Counted from the stretch's first letter, positions 33,719 to 42,321 are shown. The stretch: DNA of 64,000 bases from Collinsella aerofaciens (GCF_015558785.1 NZ_JADMOP010000002.1:44161-108160), one strand, 5' to 3'. Made by a program: numbers and translations. Notes: generated from the sequence alone by a model not told the origin.

Positions 33719-33831
33719 AGTTCACGCTCCTCTTTGCATGAAATCTTAATGGCATGGACGTTGAAAACCTATATGGTCTCCCGCTTGCTAAAAGCCCGGG
33801 TGCAGGCGGGGTCGGTCCCAGGGGGAGAGAG

Positions 33832-33868
33832 GGGAGCGGCTGGGTTTGTATCGCATAGGGCCGCTCCC
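33832..33868 (-). promoter_or_regulatory. Intercistronic hairpin between lacG2 and lacE2
   Basis: GGGAGCGGC (33832-33840) pairs with GCCGCTCCC (33860-33868). It has the same location type as the hairpins at 28536 and 38457 although the sequences differ. Confidence 0.5.
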
Positions 33869-33894
33869 TTCTCGGGGGAAAGCGAGGCGATGCG

Positions 33895-35337
33895 CTACTG
33901 CGCGTCCGCCATAGTGTCGGCGAGCTCCTTGTACCAGAGTGCCGACTGCTTGATGTAGCGTTTTTGCGTGTCGAAGTCGATGTAGAACAGGCCGTAGCGC
34001 TTGTTATAGCCATTGGCCCACGAGAACTGGTCCTGCAGGCTCCAGATAAAGTAGCCCTGGACGTCGACGCCCTCGGCGCGCGCCTGGAGCACCTTCTCCA
34101 TGTGCTGGTCGACAAAGTCGATGCGCTCGGGATCGGCGACGATGCCGTTTGCGTCGGGCTCGGGGTCCTTGTGGCCCAGGCCGTTTTCGGTGATATAGAT
34201 GACGGGGAGGTTGGGATAGGTGGCGCTGATGTGCTTGAGCGTGTCGTAGAGGCCTTGCGGGTAGATGAGCCAATCCCAGTCGGTGGTGGGGATACCCGGC
34301 ATATCGACCTGCTGCCCGACGCCCTTAAACTTAAAGCACGAGGTGCCCTTGTCTCCGGTGCCGTTAAAGCTGTTGGTGGACTCGCCATCGTAGGCGGCGA
34401 TAAACGCCGACTGATAGTAGTTGAGGCCGAACATATCGTTGCGGGGCGCCGCCTTGGCGAGCTCCTCCATGTCGCTGTCCTCAACCGTAAGTGTGGCGTT
34501 GTTGGCACGCAGAATCTCGTTGATGAGTGAGAGGGTGCGCGCGGAGTAGTGACCCAGGAAGGCGCCGTCCATGATGAAGTCGGTGTAGAAGGCGTTGTAC
34601 AGGTCGGCGGCGTGCTGGTCGGCGGGCGAGTCGGTGGCAGGATATGCCGGCGTCAGGACGTTGACCATGCCAATGCGTCCGCCCAGGTGCTCGGTCTCGT
34701 CAAGATCCTTATACAGGTTGACGGCGCGGGCGTGGGCAACGAGCTCGTTGTGCTGGCTCTGGATGCCGCTCGTCACATCAAAGTGATGGTTGGGCGGGAA
34801 GTTGCCTTGGATGTATTGGGAGTGCGAGAGGCTGATGAGCTCGTTGATGGTGAACCAATTCTTGACCTCGCGGAACTCGCGGAAGCAGAACTCGGCATAG
34901 CGCACATAGGCGTCGACGGTCTTGCGGTTGAGCCAGTCGCCCTGGTTGAACAGGGCGGCGGGGGAGTCAAAGTGATGCAGGGACACATAGGGCTCGACGC
35001 CATACTTTTTGCAGCAGGCGAACAGCTCGTGGTAGTGCTTAACGCCCTCGGCGAGGGGTTCGGCATCGTCGCCGTTGGGGAAGATGCGGGTCCAGGCGAT
35101 GGACACACGAATGGCGTTGAGTCCATGCTCGGCAGAAAGGCGGATATCCTCCTCGTAGCGGTTGTAGAAATCACTGGCCGGGTCGGGCAAAAAGCGACCC
35201 TGGGCGACAAGGTAATCGTCCCACATGGTCTTACCCTTGCCTGCCACCTTCGTGGAACCTTCCGTTTGGTACGCGGCGGTTGCGGCGCCCCAAACAAAGC
35301 CCTTCGGCAGCTGCTGTACGCGGTTTAGCAAAGACAT
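33895..35337 (-). CDS. lacG: 6-phospho-beta-galactosidase, GH1, module 2
   Basis: 480 aa from ATG 35337 (GAGAGGA nine bases upstream; ATG 35343 is too close). Acid/base Glu166 sits in WFTINELIS, where Ile replaces the usual Phe of TFNE. The nucleophile is in YITENGLGHKD and the phosphate site in FSWANGYNKRYG, again with the Trp typical of phospho-galactosidases. It is the most divergent of the three GH1 proteins and comes before its permease gene, the reverse of modules 1 and 3. A weak TGTTCG-N4-TGTG element lies upstream at 35361. Confidence 0.88.
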   Translation of the reverse strand: MSLLNRVQQLPKGFVWGAATAAYQTEGSTKVAGKGKTMWDDYLVAQGRFLPDPASDFYNRYEEDIRLSAEHGLNAIRVSIAWTRIFPNGDDAEPLAEGVKHYHELFACCKKYGVEPYVSLHHFDSPAALFNQGDWLNRKTVDAYVRYAEFCFREFREVKNWFTINELISLSHSQYIQGNFPPNHHFDVTSGIQSQHNELVAHARAVNLYKDLDETEHLGGRIGMVNVLTPAYPATDSPADQHAADLYNAFYTDFIMDGAFLGHYSARTLSLINEILRANNATLTVEDSDMEELAKAAPRNDMFGLNYYQSAFIAAYDGESTNSFNGTGDKGTSCFKFKGVGQQVDMPGIPTTDWDWLIYPQGLYDTLKHISATYPNLPVIYITENGLGHKDPEPDANGIVADPERIDFVDQHMEKVLQARAEGVDVQGYFIWSLQDQFSWANGYNKRYGLFYIDFDTQKRYIKQSALWYKELADTMADAQ

Positions 35338-35360
35338 ATGCATACATCCTCTCGTCTCGC

Positions 35361-35379
35361 TGTTCGATATTGTGCGTTT
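35361..35379. promoter_or_regulatory. Weak LacR-type direct repeat near lacG2
   Basis: TGTTCGATATTGTGCGTTT keeps the first TGTTCG, the N4 spacer (ATAT as in the lacF site) and TGT of the second half. It lies 24 bp upstream of the lacG2 start. Confidence 0.35.
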
Positions 35380-35457
35380 GCGCTCAGGAGGCTCCCTGGT
35401 TAGCGTTCAGCGGTGAAAAAGCCCGATAAACACTATCTTAAAATGATTAGAACCAAA

Positions 35458-35627
35458 ATGAGCACGTGAACATTTGACAATGAGCACGTTAACATCCGGC
35501 TGGGATGTATAGAAACAAAACAACTTCAAACAGCTGCGAACGGTTGTATTTGTTCGGTAAGCGGTTTTGATTGACAGAAGTTTTCATGTTGTGGTATATG
35601 GCTCGGGTATCATGAGCACGTTATCAA
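35458..35627. promoter_or_regulatory. LacI2 operators, three copies
   Basis: ATGAGCACGTGAACAT (35458-35473), ATGAGCACGTTAACAT (35480-35495) and ATGAGCACGTTATCAA (35612-35627) lie between divergent lacG2 and lacI2. They are one base from the LacI4 sites at 51.5 kb. Confidence 0.75.
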
Positions 35628-35678
35628 TGTATGTACGATGCGCCATGGGCGCGGGGAATAGTTGGGAAGCAGGTTAGC

Positions 35679-36716
35679 GTGGAAGGCATGGATCAGCAGA
35701 CAAGGAATGGTCGTTCGGCGAGCGCGGCAGAGGTTGCGGCGCTCGCTGGCGTGAGCCGCCAGACTGTGTCTCGCGTGGTCAACGGTATGCCCAACGTGAC
35801 GGAAAAGACGCGCAAGCGTGTGCTGGCCGCCATGGAAGAGCTGGGCTTTCGTCCCAATTTTGCTGGAGCGGCGTTGCGCGGCGGGTCGTATCGTTCTATT
35901 GGCCTGTGCATGTACAACATCACACGTGTCGGTAACCTGGCGACGCTCGAGGGTATCATGCAAGCGGCGCGCGAGCATGATTTTGCCGTCACTATGATCG
36001 AGATGGGCGGCGACAAGCCCTATGCACTTGCCGATGCCTCGCGCCGCATGGTCGAGCGACCCGTCGACGGCATGATTCTCAACATGAACCGCATGGCTCC
36101 CGATTTTGAGGAGTTTGTTCCCCAGCCGGGAGTGCGAACGGTCATCCTGTCCATGTATGCGCATCCGCGCTGCACGACGATCGACTCCGACCAGTATGGT
36201 TCGTGCGAGCTGTTGACCAATTATCTGCTGGAACATGGTCACTCGAATATGCGGTTTGTGGCGGGTCCGGAAAACTCGATTTCCTCGCGTTTTCGTGAGG
36301 CCGGTTGGCGCGATACGCTGGGTCGTGCTCATGTCGATGCCGCTCCGATGCTGCGTGGCGATTGGAGTGCGGACAGTGGGTACGCCATGGGCGAGCGGAT
36401 TGCGGCCGAGGTGCTTGCCGGCGGGTCGCAGACGCCGACTGCCGTGCTTGCGGCAAATGACCAGATGGCGCTGGGCGTTATCGCCGCGCTCGAGAACGCG
36501 GGCCTGTCCGTGCCCGACGACGTGAGCGTGGTTGGTATCGACGACGCACTCGAGGGACTTGTTCCTCACAATCGGCTGACGACGCTGCGATTTGATTTGC
36601 GCGGTGTCGGTAAGCTTGCGTTTGAGGCGGCGATTGGAGAGAGCTCGTCTATCGAGGCGATTCATGTGCCGAGCACGCTGGTCGAACGCTCGACTGTTAG
36701 GGACATACGGGGTTAG
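35679..36716 (+). CDS. LacI-family repressor, module 2
   Basis: 346 aa from GTG 35679 (AGCAGG six bases upstream); ATG 35688 is nearly as good. The HTH AAEVAALAGVSRQTVSRVVNGMPNV is followed by a sensor domain with DGMILNM, GDWSADSGYAMG, AANDQMALG and VSVVGIDDALEG. Closely similar to LacI4 in the sensor (EMGGDK/EMSKTE, YAHPRCTT/YAHPRVTT). It should repress lacG2-lacE2 through the ATGAGCACGTTAACAT sites. Confidence 0.87.
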   Translation: MEGMDQQTRNGRSASAAEVAALAGVSRQTVSRVVNGMPNVTEKTRKRVLAAMEELGFRPNFAGAALRGGSYRSIGLCMYNITRVGNLATLEGIMQAAREHDFAVTMIEMGGDKPYALADASRRMVERPVDGMILNMNRMAPDFEEFVPQPGVRTVILSMYAHPRCTTIDSDQYGSCELLTNYLLEHGHSNMRFVAGPENSISSRFREAGWRDTLGRAHVDAAPMLRGDWSADSGYAMGERIAAEVLAGGSQTPTAVLAANDQMALGVIAALENAGLSVPDDVSVVGIDDALEGLVPHNRLTTLRFDLRGVGKLAFEAAIGESSSIEAIHVPSTLVERSTVRDIRG

Positions 36717-36730
36717 GTCCTACTCCGTCT

Positions 36731-36870
36731 GTCTCGATTTGTAACAGGTAGACGGTCAAAAGCGGGCTACGTGTTACAGATTTAGAATCTTCGGAAAGAG
36801 CAATCCTGTTCGTCTCAATCTGTAACAGCTAGGACCCAAAAACTCGGCTAGTTGTTACAGATTGAGACAA
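36731..36870. repeat. Palindromic repeat, two copies (f, g)
   Basis: Copies at 36731-36786 and 36811-36870 belong to the CTGTAACA/TGTTACAG family. Copy g shares AGCTAGGACCCAAAAACTCG with copy c at 31644, showing close relatedness. Confidence 0.85.
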
Positions 36871-36888
36871 ACGGACCCCGAACCGCCC

Positions 36889-36932
36889 AAAAAGGCCGGG
36901 GGCGGCGCGCCGTGTGACGTGCCGCCCCCGGC
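36889..36932 (-). terminator. Terminator of lacG3
   Basis: GCCGGGGGCGGC (36895-36906) pairs perfectly with GCCGCCCCCGGC (36921-36932), with the minus-strand T-run at 36889-36893. Confidence 0.85.
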
Positions 36933-36992
36933 TGAGAAATGGGGACAGGTTATGTGGGCGGTGCAACTCCGCCAACCGCTCGCCGCAAGCCG

Positions 36993-38432
36993 CTAGTCCA
37001 GACGACGGGTCTGCGCCACGTGCTTATACCAGTAGGCGCTTGCCTTGGGCGTGCGCTTCTGGGTTTCAAAGTCAACGTAGAAGAAGCCGTAACGCTTGTT
37101 GTAGCCATTGGTCCAGGAGAACTGATCCTGCAGGCTCCACAGGAAGTAGCCGCCTACGTTGACGCCAACCTCCATGGCCTTGAGCAACCAGCGCAGGTGC
37201 TGCTCGATGTAGTCGATGCGCGGCTGGTCGTCCACAAAACCGTCCTTGTAGGGGTCCTTGTAGCCCATGCCGTTCTCGGTGATGAAGATCTGCTTGTAGT
37301 TGGGGTAGCGCTGCTTAATGTAGACGAGCAGATCGAACAGGCCCTCGGGATAGATGATCCAGTCCCAGTCGGTGGTGGGGATACCAGGCTTGTTCACATG
37401 CTCGCCAATACCCTTAACGCGCCAGCGGCCGGTGCCCTTCTCGCCCGTACCGTTGTGGTGCAGGTCGTTCTCGCCATCGTAAGCCTTCAAGAAGCGGCAC
37501 TGGTAGTTGTTAACGCCCAGGTAGTCGTTGTAGAGCGCGGCCTCGCGCATAATCTCGAGGTCCTCGTCCAGGATCTCGATGGTGCCGCCTGAGACGGCAG
37601 CCAGGCGGTTGGCGCACTCGAGGGTGTCGGGGGCATAGTCGCCGCGGAAGGTGGCGTCGAGCAGAAACTGGTTCTGCAGCACGTGCTCGTTGTTGGCGGC
37701 TTTGATGTCGGCGGGGTCGTTCTCGTTGAGCGGATACTTAAACTCCAGCGACTGAATGACGCCGATCTTGCCCTTAAAGCCGCCGTTGTGGAAGGCCAGC
37801 ACGGCCTTGGCGTGGGCGAGCATCATGTTGTGCTCGCACTGGAAGGCCTCGGCCAGATGCGCCTTGACGCCACCGGGGAAGGTGCCCTCAATGTAGGTGT
37901 TGGAGGCGTCGGCCCAGATCTCGTTAAAGGTGAACCAGTAGGTTACCTGGTCGGCGTACTCCTTAAAGCAGAAGGTGGCAAAGTCCACAAAGGCGTCGAT
38001 GGTCTCGCGGTTGAGGAAGTCGCCCTTCTCAAAGAGGGGAAGCGGCGTATCGAAGTGATGCAGCGTGACAAACGGCTCAACGTGGTGCTTGTGGCACTCG
38101 GCGAAGAGGTCGTGGTAGAACTGGACACCCTCGGGGTTGATTTCGCCGGTACCGTTGGGGAAGATGCGGCTCCAGGCGATGGAGAGGCGGATGCCGTTGA
38201 TACCGAACTCCTCGCACAGCTCCAAGTCGACGGGGTACTGGTTGTAGAAGTCCGAAGCGGGATCGGGGGAGAAGCGCCCCTGGGCCTCCAGGAAGTCGTC
38301 CCAGGCAACCTTGCCCTTACCGTGGGTGCGGGTCTCGCCCTCTACCTGGTAGGCAGCGGTGGCGCCGCCAAAGACAAAGTCCTCGGGAAACTGCGCGGGC
38401 GGGTTGGTGACGCTAGCAGGGTTAACGGACAT
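36993..38432 (-). CDS. lacG: 6-phospho-beta-galactosidase, GH1, module 3
   Basis: 479 aa. The acid/base Glu171 is in YWFTFNEIW, the nucleophile in FITENGMGYKD, and the phosphate site is FSWTNGYNKRYG. The core FGGATAAYQVEGETRTHGKGK is shared almost word for word with module 1, so modules 1 and 3 are the closest pair. Second gene after lacE3, across a 66-nt gap with a hairpin. Converts a 6-phospho-beta-galactoside to galactose-6-phosphate for LacAB. Confidence 0.9.
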   Translation of the reverse strand: MSVNPASVTNPPAQFPEDFVFGGATAAYQVEGETRTHGKGKVAWDDFLEAQGRFSPDPASDFYNQYPVDLELCEEFGINGIRLSIAWSRIFPNGTGEINPEGVQFYHDLFAECHKHHVEPFVTLHHFDTPLPLFEKGDFLNRETIDAFVDFATFCFKEYADQVTYWFTFNEIWADASNTYIEGTFPGGVKAHLAEAFQCEHNMMLAHAKAVLAFHNGGFKGKIGVIQSLEFKYPLNENDPADIKAANNEHVLQNQFLLDATFRGDYAPDTLECANRLAAVSGGTIEILDEDLEIMREAALYNDYLGVNNYQCRFLKAYDGENDLHHNGTGEKGTGRWRVKGIGEHVNKPGIPTTDWDWIIYPEGLFDLLVYIKQRYPNYKQIFITENGMGYKDPYKDGFVDDQPRIDYIEQHLRWLLKAMEVGVNVGGYFLWSLQDQFSWTNGYNKRYGFFYVDFETQKRTPKASAYWYKHVAQTRRLD

Positions 38433-38456
38433 GATGATCCAATCGTCTAAATCGAA

Positions 38457-38488
38457 GGGCCAGCCGGCTGTGGATGGTCGGCTGGCCC
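38457..38488 (-). promoter_or_regulatory. Intercistronic hairpin between lacE3 and lacG3
   Basis: GGGCCAGCC (38457-38465) pairs with GGCTGGCCC (38480-38488) inside the 66-nt gap, without a T-run. Confidence 0.5.
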
Positions 38489-38498
38489 TGAGCGTTAC

Positions 38499-40265
38499 TT
38501 ACTTCGAAAGCTGCTCGGAGACGAAGGCGAGAGACTTATCGCCGTTCTGGGAGAGCTCGATATACTGCTTGCCACGGCAGGCGACGCACTTGTTGCCCAC
38601 GCGCTCGCAGTCCTTCTGCAGGTCGGCCAGGTAGCTTGCGGCCTGCGGGGCCAGGACGACCAGATCGAAGTCGGGGAGCATGTCCACGTGGTTGCCATAG
38701 GCCTCGGCAGCGGTCTCAAGATCAATGCCGCGCTCCTTGGCGGCCTTGGCCAGCGCGTTGGCGAGCAGGCCCGAGGTTCCGCCACCCTGGCAGAGCACGA
38801 GTACGCGCTTGCCGTTGAGGTCGCTGGCGGTCGTTGCCTCAACGGCGACAGCGGCGGGAGCATCGGTCTTTACAGCCTCGGCAGCGGCGCCGGCGGCAAC
38901 GCTCTTGGCATCGGCCTTGCCCTGGAAAGCGTCGTTGAGCTTGGCGGCCTTCTCGGCGTTCTTGGCGGCGAGCTCCTCCTGGGAGATCTCGGCCTCCTCG
39001 GCGCACTTCTGGGCGTCATAGGCGCGGAAGAACGGATAGTACAGAGCGAAGTCGACGACCAGGATAAGGGCGAGCATCACAAAGGCGAGCGGCTGGAAGC
39101 CCAGGCCCATGATAGTGCCGATGGGGCCGGGGACGGTCCAGGGCAGGGTGTACATAAAGCCGTTCATGCCCAAGAAGTCGATAAAGATCTTGAGGATCCA
39201 GATGTTGGCGATCGGGGCAAAGACAAACGGGACAAAGAAGACGGGGTTGAGCACGATGGGCGCGGCGAACAGCAGCGGCTCGTTGACGGCAAAGCAGACG
39301 GGGACGATGGCGGCCTTACCGACGGCGCGCATCTCCTGAGACTTGGCCAGGAAGCAGAACATAAAGACCAGGACGAGCGTGGCGCCGGTGCCGCCCATGC
39401 AGACGACGAAGTACTGGGCACCCTGGGTCAGGACAGCGGAAGCGTGCTGGCCAGCCTGGAACGCAGCCAGGTTGTCGGTCATGTTGGCAACGAGGGCGGC
39501 GGCGATGGCGGGCTCGACGATCGAGGGGCCGTGGACGCCCACGAACCAGAACAGGCTCATGGCGCCGTAGATCACAGCGAGGCCGATGTAGCCATCGGCA
39601 GCGGTGAACAGGGGCTGGAACACCTGGATGACGCCCTGGGCAAAGCAGAAGCCAAAAGCAGCGCGGAAGGCGATGTCAAAGACCCAAAAGACGGTGATGC
39701 AAACGGAGAAGGGGATGATGTCCTTAAAGGTCTGCGAAATGTTGGGCGGAACCTGCTCGGGCATCTTGACGGTGATGTTGCGCTTAATGAAGAACTTGTA
39801 GATGATGCCAGTCACAAACGCAGCGATGAAAGCGGTCAGCAGGCCCTTGGAACCAAGGTAGGTGGTGTTGAAACCGCTGGCGGCGTCCGTGGCGATCGTG
39901 TCGCTCGAAAGGAGCAAGAAGCCGATGATGGCCGCGCACATGCACGAGATGAAGTTGATCTGGTTGTTCTTGGGCAGATCGCGGTTCTGAGCGTCGGCGA
40001 AGTGCTTGGCCGTGGTGGCGGCGCAGGCGATGGCCAGGATGCCCATGGAGTAGTTGTAGCACTTCCACAGGGCGTTGTTGATGTCATCGGGCCAGTAGAA
40101 ACCCCAGATGTTGGGGACCGAGGCTACCAGGCAAAAGATGGACGAGAAGATGATGATGGGGATGACGGAGATAAAGCCGTCGCGGATCGCCTTGAGGTAC
40201 TTGTTGCGGGCGATCGCGTTGAAAAAGGGCTGGCCCTTTTCGATGATGGCGATGAGTTGCTCCAT
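38499..40265 (-). CDS. lacE: PTS lactose-family EIICB, module 3
   Basis: 588 aa. The IIC part has VGVHGPSIVEPAI and FAVNEPLLFAAPIVLNP. The linker is rich in Ala and Lys, and IIB has Cys492 in LVLCQGGGTSGLL. The IIB is the most divergent of the three (EAYGNHVDMLPDFDLV). Divergent from LacI3, with operators in between. Requires LacF or another IIA. Probably imports a different beta-galactoside from modules 1 and 2. Confidence 0.9.
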   Translation of the reverse strand: MEQLIAIIEKGQPFFNAIARNKYLKAIRDGFISVIPIIIFSSIFCLVASVPNIWGFYWPDDINNALWKCYNYSMGILAIACAATTAKHFADAQNRDLPKNNQINFISCMCAAIIGFLLLSSDTIATDAASGFNTTYLGSKGLLTAFIAAFVTGIIYKFFIKRNITVKMPEQVPPNISQTFKDIIPFSVCITVFWVFDIAFRAAFGFCFAQGVIQVFQPLFTAADGYIGLAVIYGAMSLFWFVGVHGPSIVEPAIAAALVANMTDNLAAFQAGQHASAVLTQGAQYFVVCMGGTGATLVLVFMFCFLAKSQEMRAVGKAAIVPVCFAVNEPLLFAAPIVLNPVFFVPFVFAPIANIWILKIFIDFLGMNGFMYTLPWTVPGPIGTIMGLGFQPLAFVMLALILVVDFALYYPFFRAYDAQKCAEEAEISQEELAAKNAEKAAKLNDAFQGKADAKSVAAGAAAEAVKTDAPAAVAVEATTASDLNGKRVLVLCQGGGTSGLLANALAKAAKERGIDLETAAEAYGNHVDMLPDFDLVVLAPQAASYLADLQKDCERVGNKCVACRGKQYIELSQNGDKSLAFVSEQLSK

Positions 40266-40326
40266 GCAATGCTCCTAAGAGTCGGTGGGTTAGCAACGAT
40301 GGTAGCTTTTGACTTTCGGTTGCCAA

Positions 40327-40609
40327 AATGTTGACGTTGCCATTTTGTGACACAAAAAAAGAAGCGAACCGGTGGTTCCTGTGCCTGCGAACCGTCGATT
40401 CCTTACGCGTAAACGTTTGAGCCGCCCGGTGGCTCTGTGTTTGCACAATGGCAACGTTAACATTTGGTCGACAAAAGCCGTTTGGGGAAGCAAAAATGTC
40501 GGTGAACGGTAGGTTTTGGGTGGTGAGCGTATGGTGGGGGAGGCGTTGGATATACTTGAAGGCGGTAAAAATGACTGCGCAAGGTGCCATCAATGGCATC
40601 GTTGACATA
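40327..40609. promoter_or_regulatory. LacI3 operators, three copies
   Basis: AATGTTGACGTTGCCATT (40327-40344), AATGGCAACGTTAACATT (40447-40464) and AATGGCATCGTTGACATA (40592-40609) are variants of one near-palindrome. They lie between divergent lacE3 and lacI3. Confidence 0.75.
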
Positions 40610-40622
40610 GAAAGATCGACCT

Positions 40623-41627
40623 ATGGCCGCTGTTAAAAAATCGGTATCCGTTAAGGATGTGGCGCGTCTCGCGGGCGTCTCGGAGCAGACGGTCTCGCGC
40701 ACCGTGCACGATTCGCCCAGCGTGCGCCCCGAGACCAAGGAACGCGTGCGTGCCGCCATGCGCGAGCTGGGGTATCGCCCAAACTTTGCCGGTCGATCGC
40801 TGCGCCGCGGTAAGTTTAAGACCGTCGGCGTCGCCATGTTCAACATTACCGGCACCGGCAACCTCGACCGTATGGAGGGCTTTGCCGCCGCGGCCGACAA
40901 ACACGGCTATGCCATCACCCTCACTAAAGTAGACGGGCATCCGTATACCCTCGAGAGCGCATCGTCACGCATGAGCGCACTGCCAGTGGACGGTATGGTT
41001 GTGATCATGAATCGCATGCCGGCGGACTTTGGCACCTTCGAGCCGCTACCTGGCATGCAGACGGTGCTCGTTACCATGCTGGAGCACCCGCTCTGTTCAA
41101 CGGTCGATAACGACCAGTTCGATTGCTCGCGCCAGGTGGTCGAGTATTTGCTGGGGAGGGGGCACAAGACTGTGCACTTTATCTCATGCCCCGAGCGCTC
41201 GCTTTCGGGCATGCGGCGCGAGGAAGGCTGGCGCGAGACATTGCGCGCGCATGGCATTGAGCCCCCGCAGCTCGTGCGCGGCGACTGGACGGCACAGAGC
41301 GGGTATGCCGCAGGCCAGGCTCTGGCGGATGATCCGACCTGCACGGCCATTTATGCCTCCAACGATGCCATGGCATATGGCTGTATCCGTGGGCTCGAGT
41401 CGCGCGGGAAGTGCGTGCCCCAGGACGTGAGCGTGGCGGGTGTTGACGATAGTCTGGGCGATATCGTGCCCGACCGTCGCCTGACCACGGTGCGCTTTGA
41501 CAACAAGCGCGTCGGCATGTGGGCGGTCGACAAGATTGCCGGCGCCGATGGGGGTGCGTCTGGCGTGGAGCACATGCTGATCCCCGGTGTGCTCGTAGAG
41601 GGCGATACGGTGCGCGATTTGCGTTAG
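40623..41627 (+). CDS. LacI-family repressor, module 3
   Basis: 334 aa. The HTH VKDVARLAGVSEQTVSRTVHDSPSV has Ser-Glu-Gln-Thr at the recognition positions. The sensor has DGMVVIM, GDWTAQSGYAAG and VSVAGVDDSLGD. ATG 40623 directly follows AGATCGACCT, a poor ribosome site, and the third operator copy ends only 14 bp upstream, so strong autoregulation is likely. It should control lacE3-lacG3. Confidence 0.87.
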   Translation: MAAVKKSVSVKDVARLAGVSEQTVSRTVHDSPSVRPETKERVRAAMRELGYRPNFAGRSLRRGKFKTVGVAMFNITGTGNLDRMEGFAAAADKHGYAITLTKVDGHPYTLESASSRMSALPVDGMVVIMNRMPADFGTFEPLPGMQTVLVTMLEHPLCSTVDNDQFDCSRQVVEYLLGRGHKTVHFISCPERSLSGMRREEGWRETLRAHGIEPPQLVRGDWTAQSGYAAGQALADDPTCTAIYASNDAMAYGCIRGLESRGKCVPQDVSVAGVDDSLGDIVPDRRLTTVRFDNKRVGMWAVDKIAGADGGASGVEHMLIPGVLVEGDTVRDLR

Positions 41628-41658
41628 GGTGCGGTCCTGTTTGGGTTGTCACTAACTG

Positions 41659-41677
41659 TGTTCGATATTGTTCAGAT
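41659..41677 (+). promoter_or_regulatory. Candidate LacR (DeoR) operator upstream of lacF
   Basis: TGTTCGATATTGTTCAGAT matches the TGTTCG-N4-TGTTYR direct repeat seen before lacA and the DeoR gene. Confidence 0.6.
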
Positions 41678-41841
41678 TGGTTTAAAAACCGTTCACGGGC
41701 GAAAAGTGACCGTTCATAGCTTGAAATTGCGTTTTGCGCTGTTCTTTTTTGTTTGAATGTTAATGTTTCTGTCATACAGAACGCAGCGCGTATGCCCGGA
41801 CGCGATGCTCTCCATTGGTTCATATGTGAAAGGAACGCAAT

Positions 41842-42180
41842 ATGGCAACCAAAGAAGAAATCTCGATGGTTGGATTCGAGATTGTCGCATACGCAGGTGA
41901 CGCCCAGACCGATCTGCTTGCAGCGCTCGATGCTGCTCGCGAGGGCGATTTTGAGAAGGCCGAACAGCTGCACAAGGATGCCAGCGATGCACTTATCGGC
42001 GCCCACGACACGCAGACCAAGCTGCTTTCGCAGGAGGCCGGCGGTGGCGAGATGGAGATGACCTTCATCATGGCTCACGCTCAGGACACTCTCATGACCA
42101 CTATGATCCTGGAGAAGCAGGCCCGCTTTACCATCGATGCCTACAAGCGCATCGCCGAGCTCGAGGCCAAGCTCGCCTAA
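41842..42180 (+). CDS. lacF: PTS lactose/cellobiose-family EIIA
   Basis: 112 aa helical IIA of the LacF/ChbA family, which works as a trimer. ISMVGFEIVAYAGDAQTDLLAALDAAREGDF is the conserved N-terminus and FIMAHAQDTLMT contains the phospho-acceptor His79. ATG 41842 follows GAAAGGA. It is monocistronic, between lacI3 and an unrelated membrane-protein gene, and is the only IIA of this family in the window. It therefore probably feeds all three LacE permeases. The upstream TGTTCG-N4-TGTT site suggests control by the DeoR/LacR repressor rather than a module LacI. Confidence 0.9.
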   Translation: MATKEEISMVGFEIVAYAGDAQTDLLAALDAAREGDFEKAEQLHKDASDALIGAHDTQTKLLSQEAGGGEMEMTFIMAHAQDTLMTTMILEKQARFTIDAYKRIAELEAKLA

Positions 42181-42210
42181 CGAGCCCTCACAACCAAGTC
42201 CCCTTCCAAA

Positions 42211-42244
42211 AGCTCTGCCGCTACCCGCGGCAGGGCTTTTTCTG
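42211..42244 (+). terminator. Terminator after lacF
   Basis: AGCTCTGCCGC-TACCC-GCGGCAGGGCT forms a GC stem followed by TTTTTCTG. Confidence 0.8.
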
Positions 42245-42254
42245 TCCTCCTCCA

Positions 42255-42321
42255 AGTTGCGGTGAAATAGGGACTGAATAGGGGCCGACGGGCGCAAAAC
42301 AATCCCTATTCCACCGCAACT
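42255..42321. repeat. Long imperfect inverted repeat
   Basis: AGTTGCGGTGAAATAGGGA on the left pairs with TCCCTATTCCACCGCAACT on the right across a centre of about 29 bp. It could form a cruciform or RNA hairpin; not similar to the other repeats here. Confidence 0.6.

Noticed and set aside
31889-33958. A 689-codon plus-strand frame opposite lacE2
   Set aside because: Antisense shadow of the PTS gene; no ribosome site or family match.
38688-40334. A 548-codon plus-strand frame opposite lacE3
   Set aside because: Antisense shadow of the PTS gene, with the same low-complexity signature as the other two.
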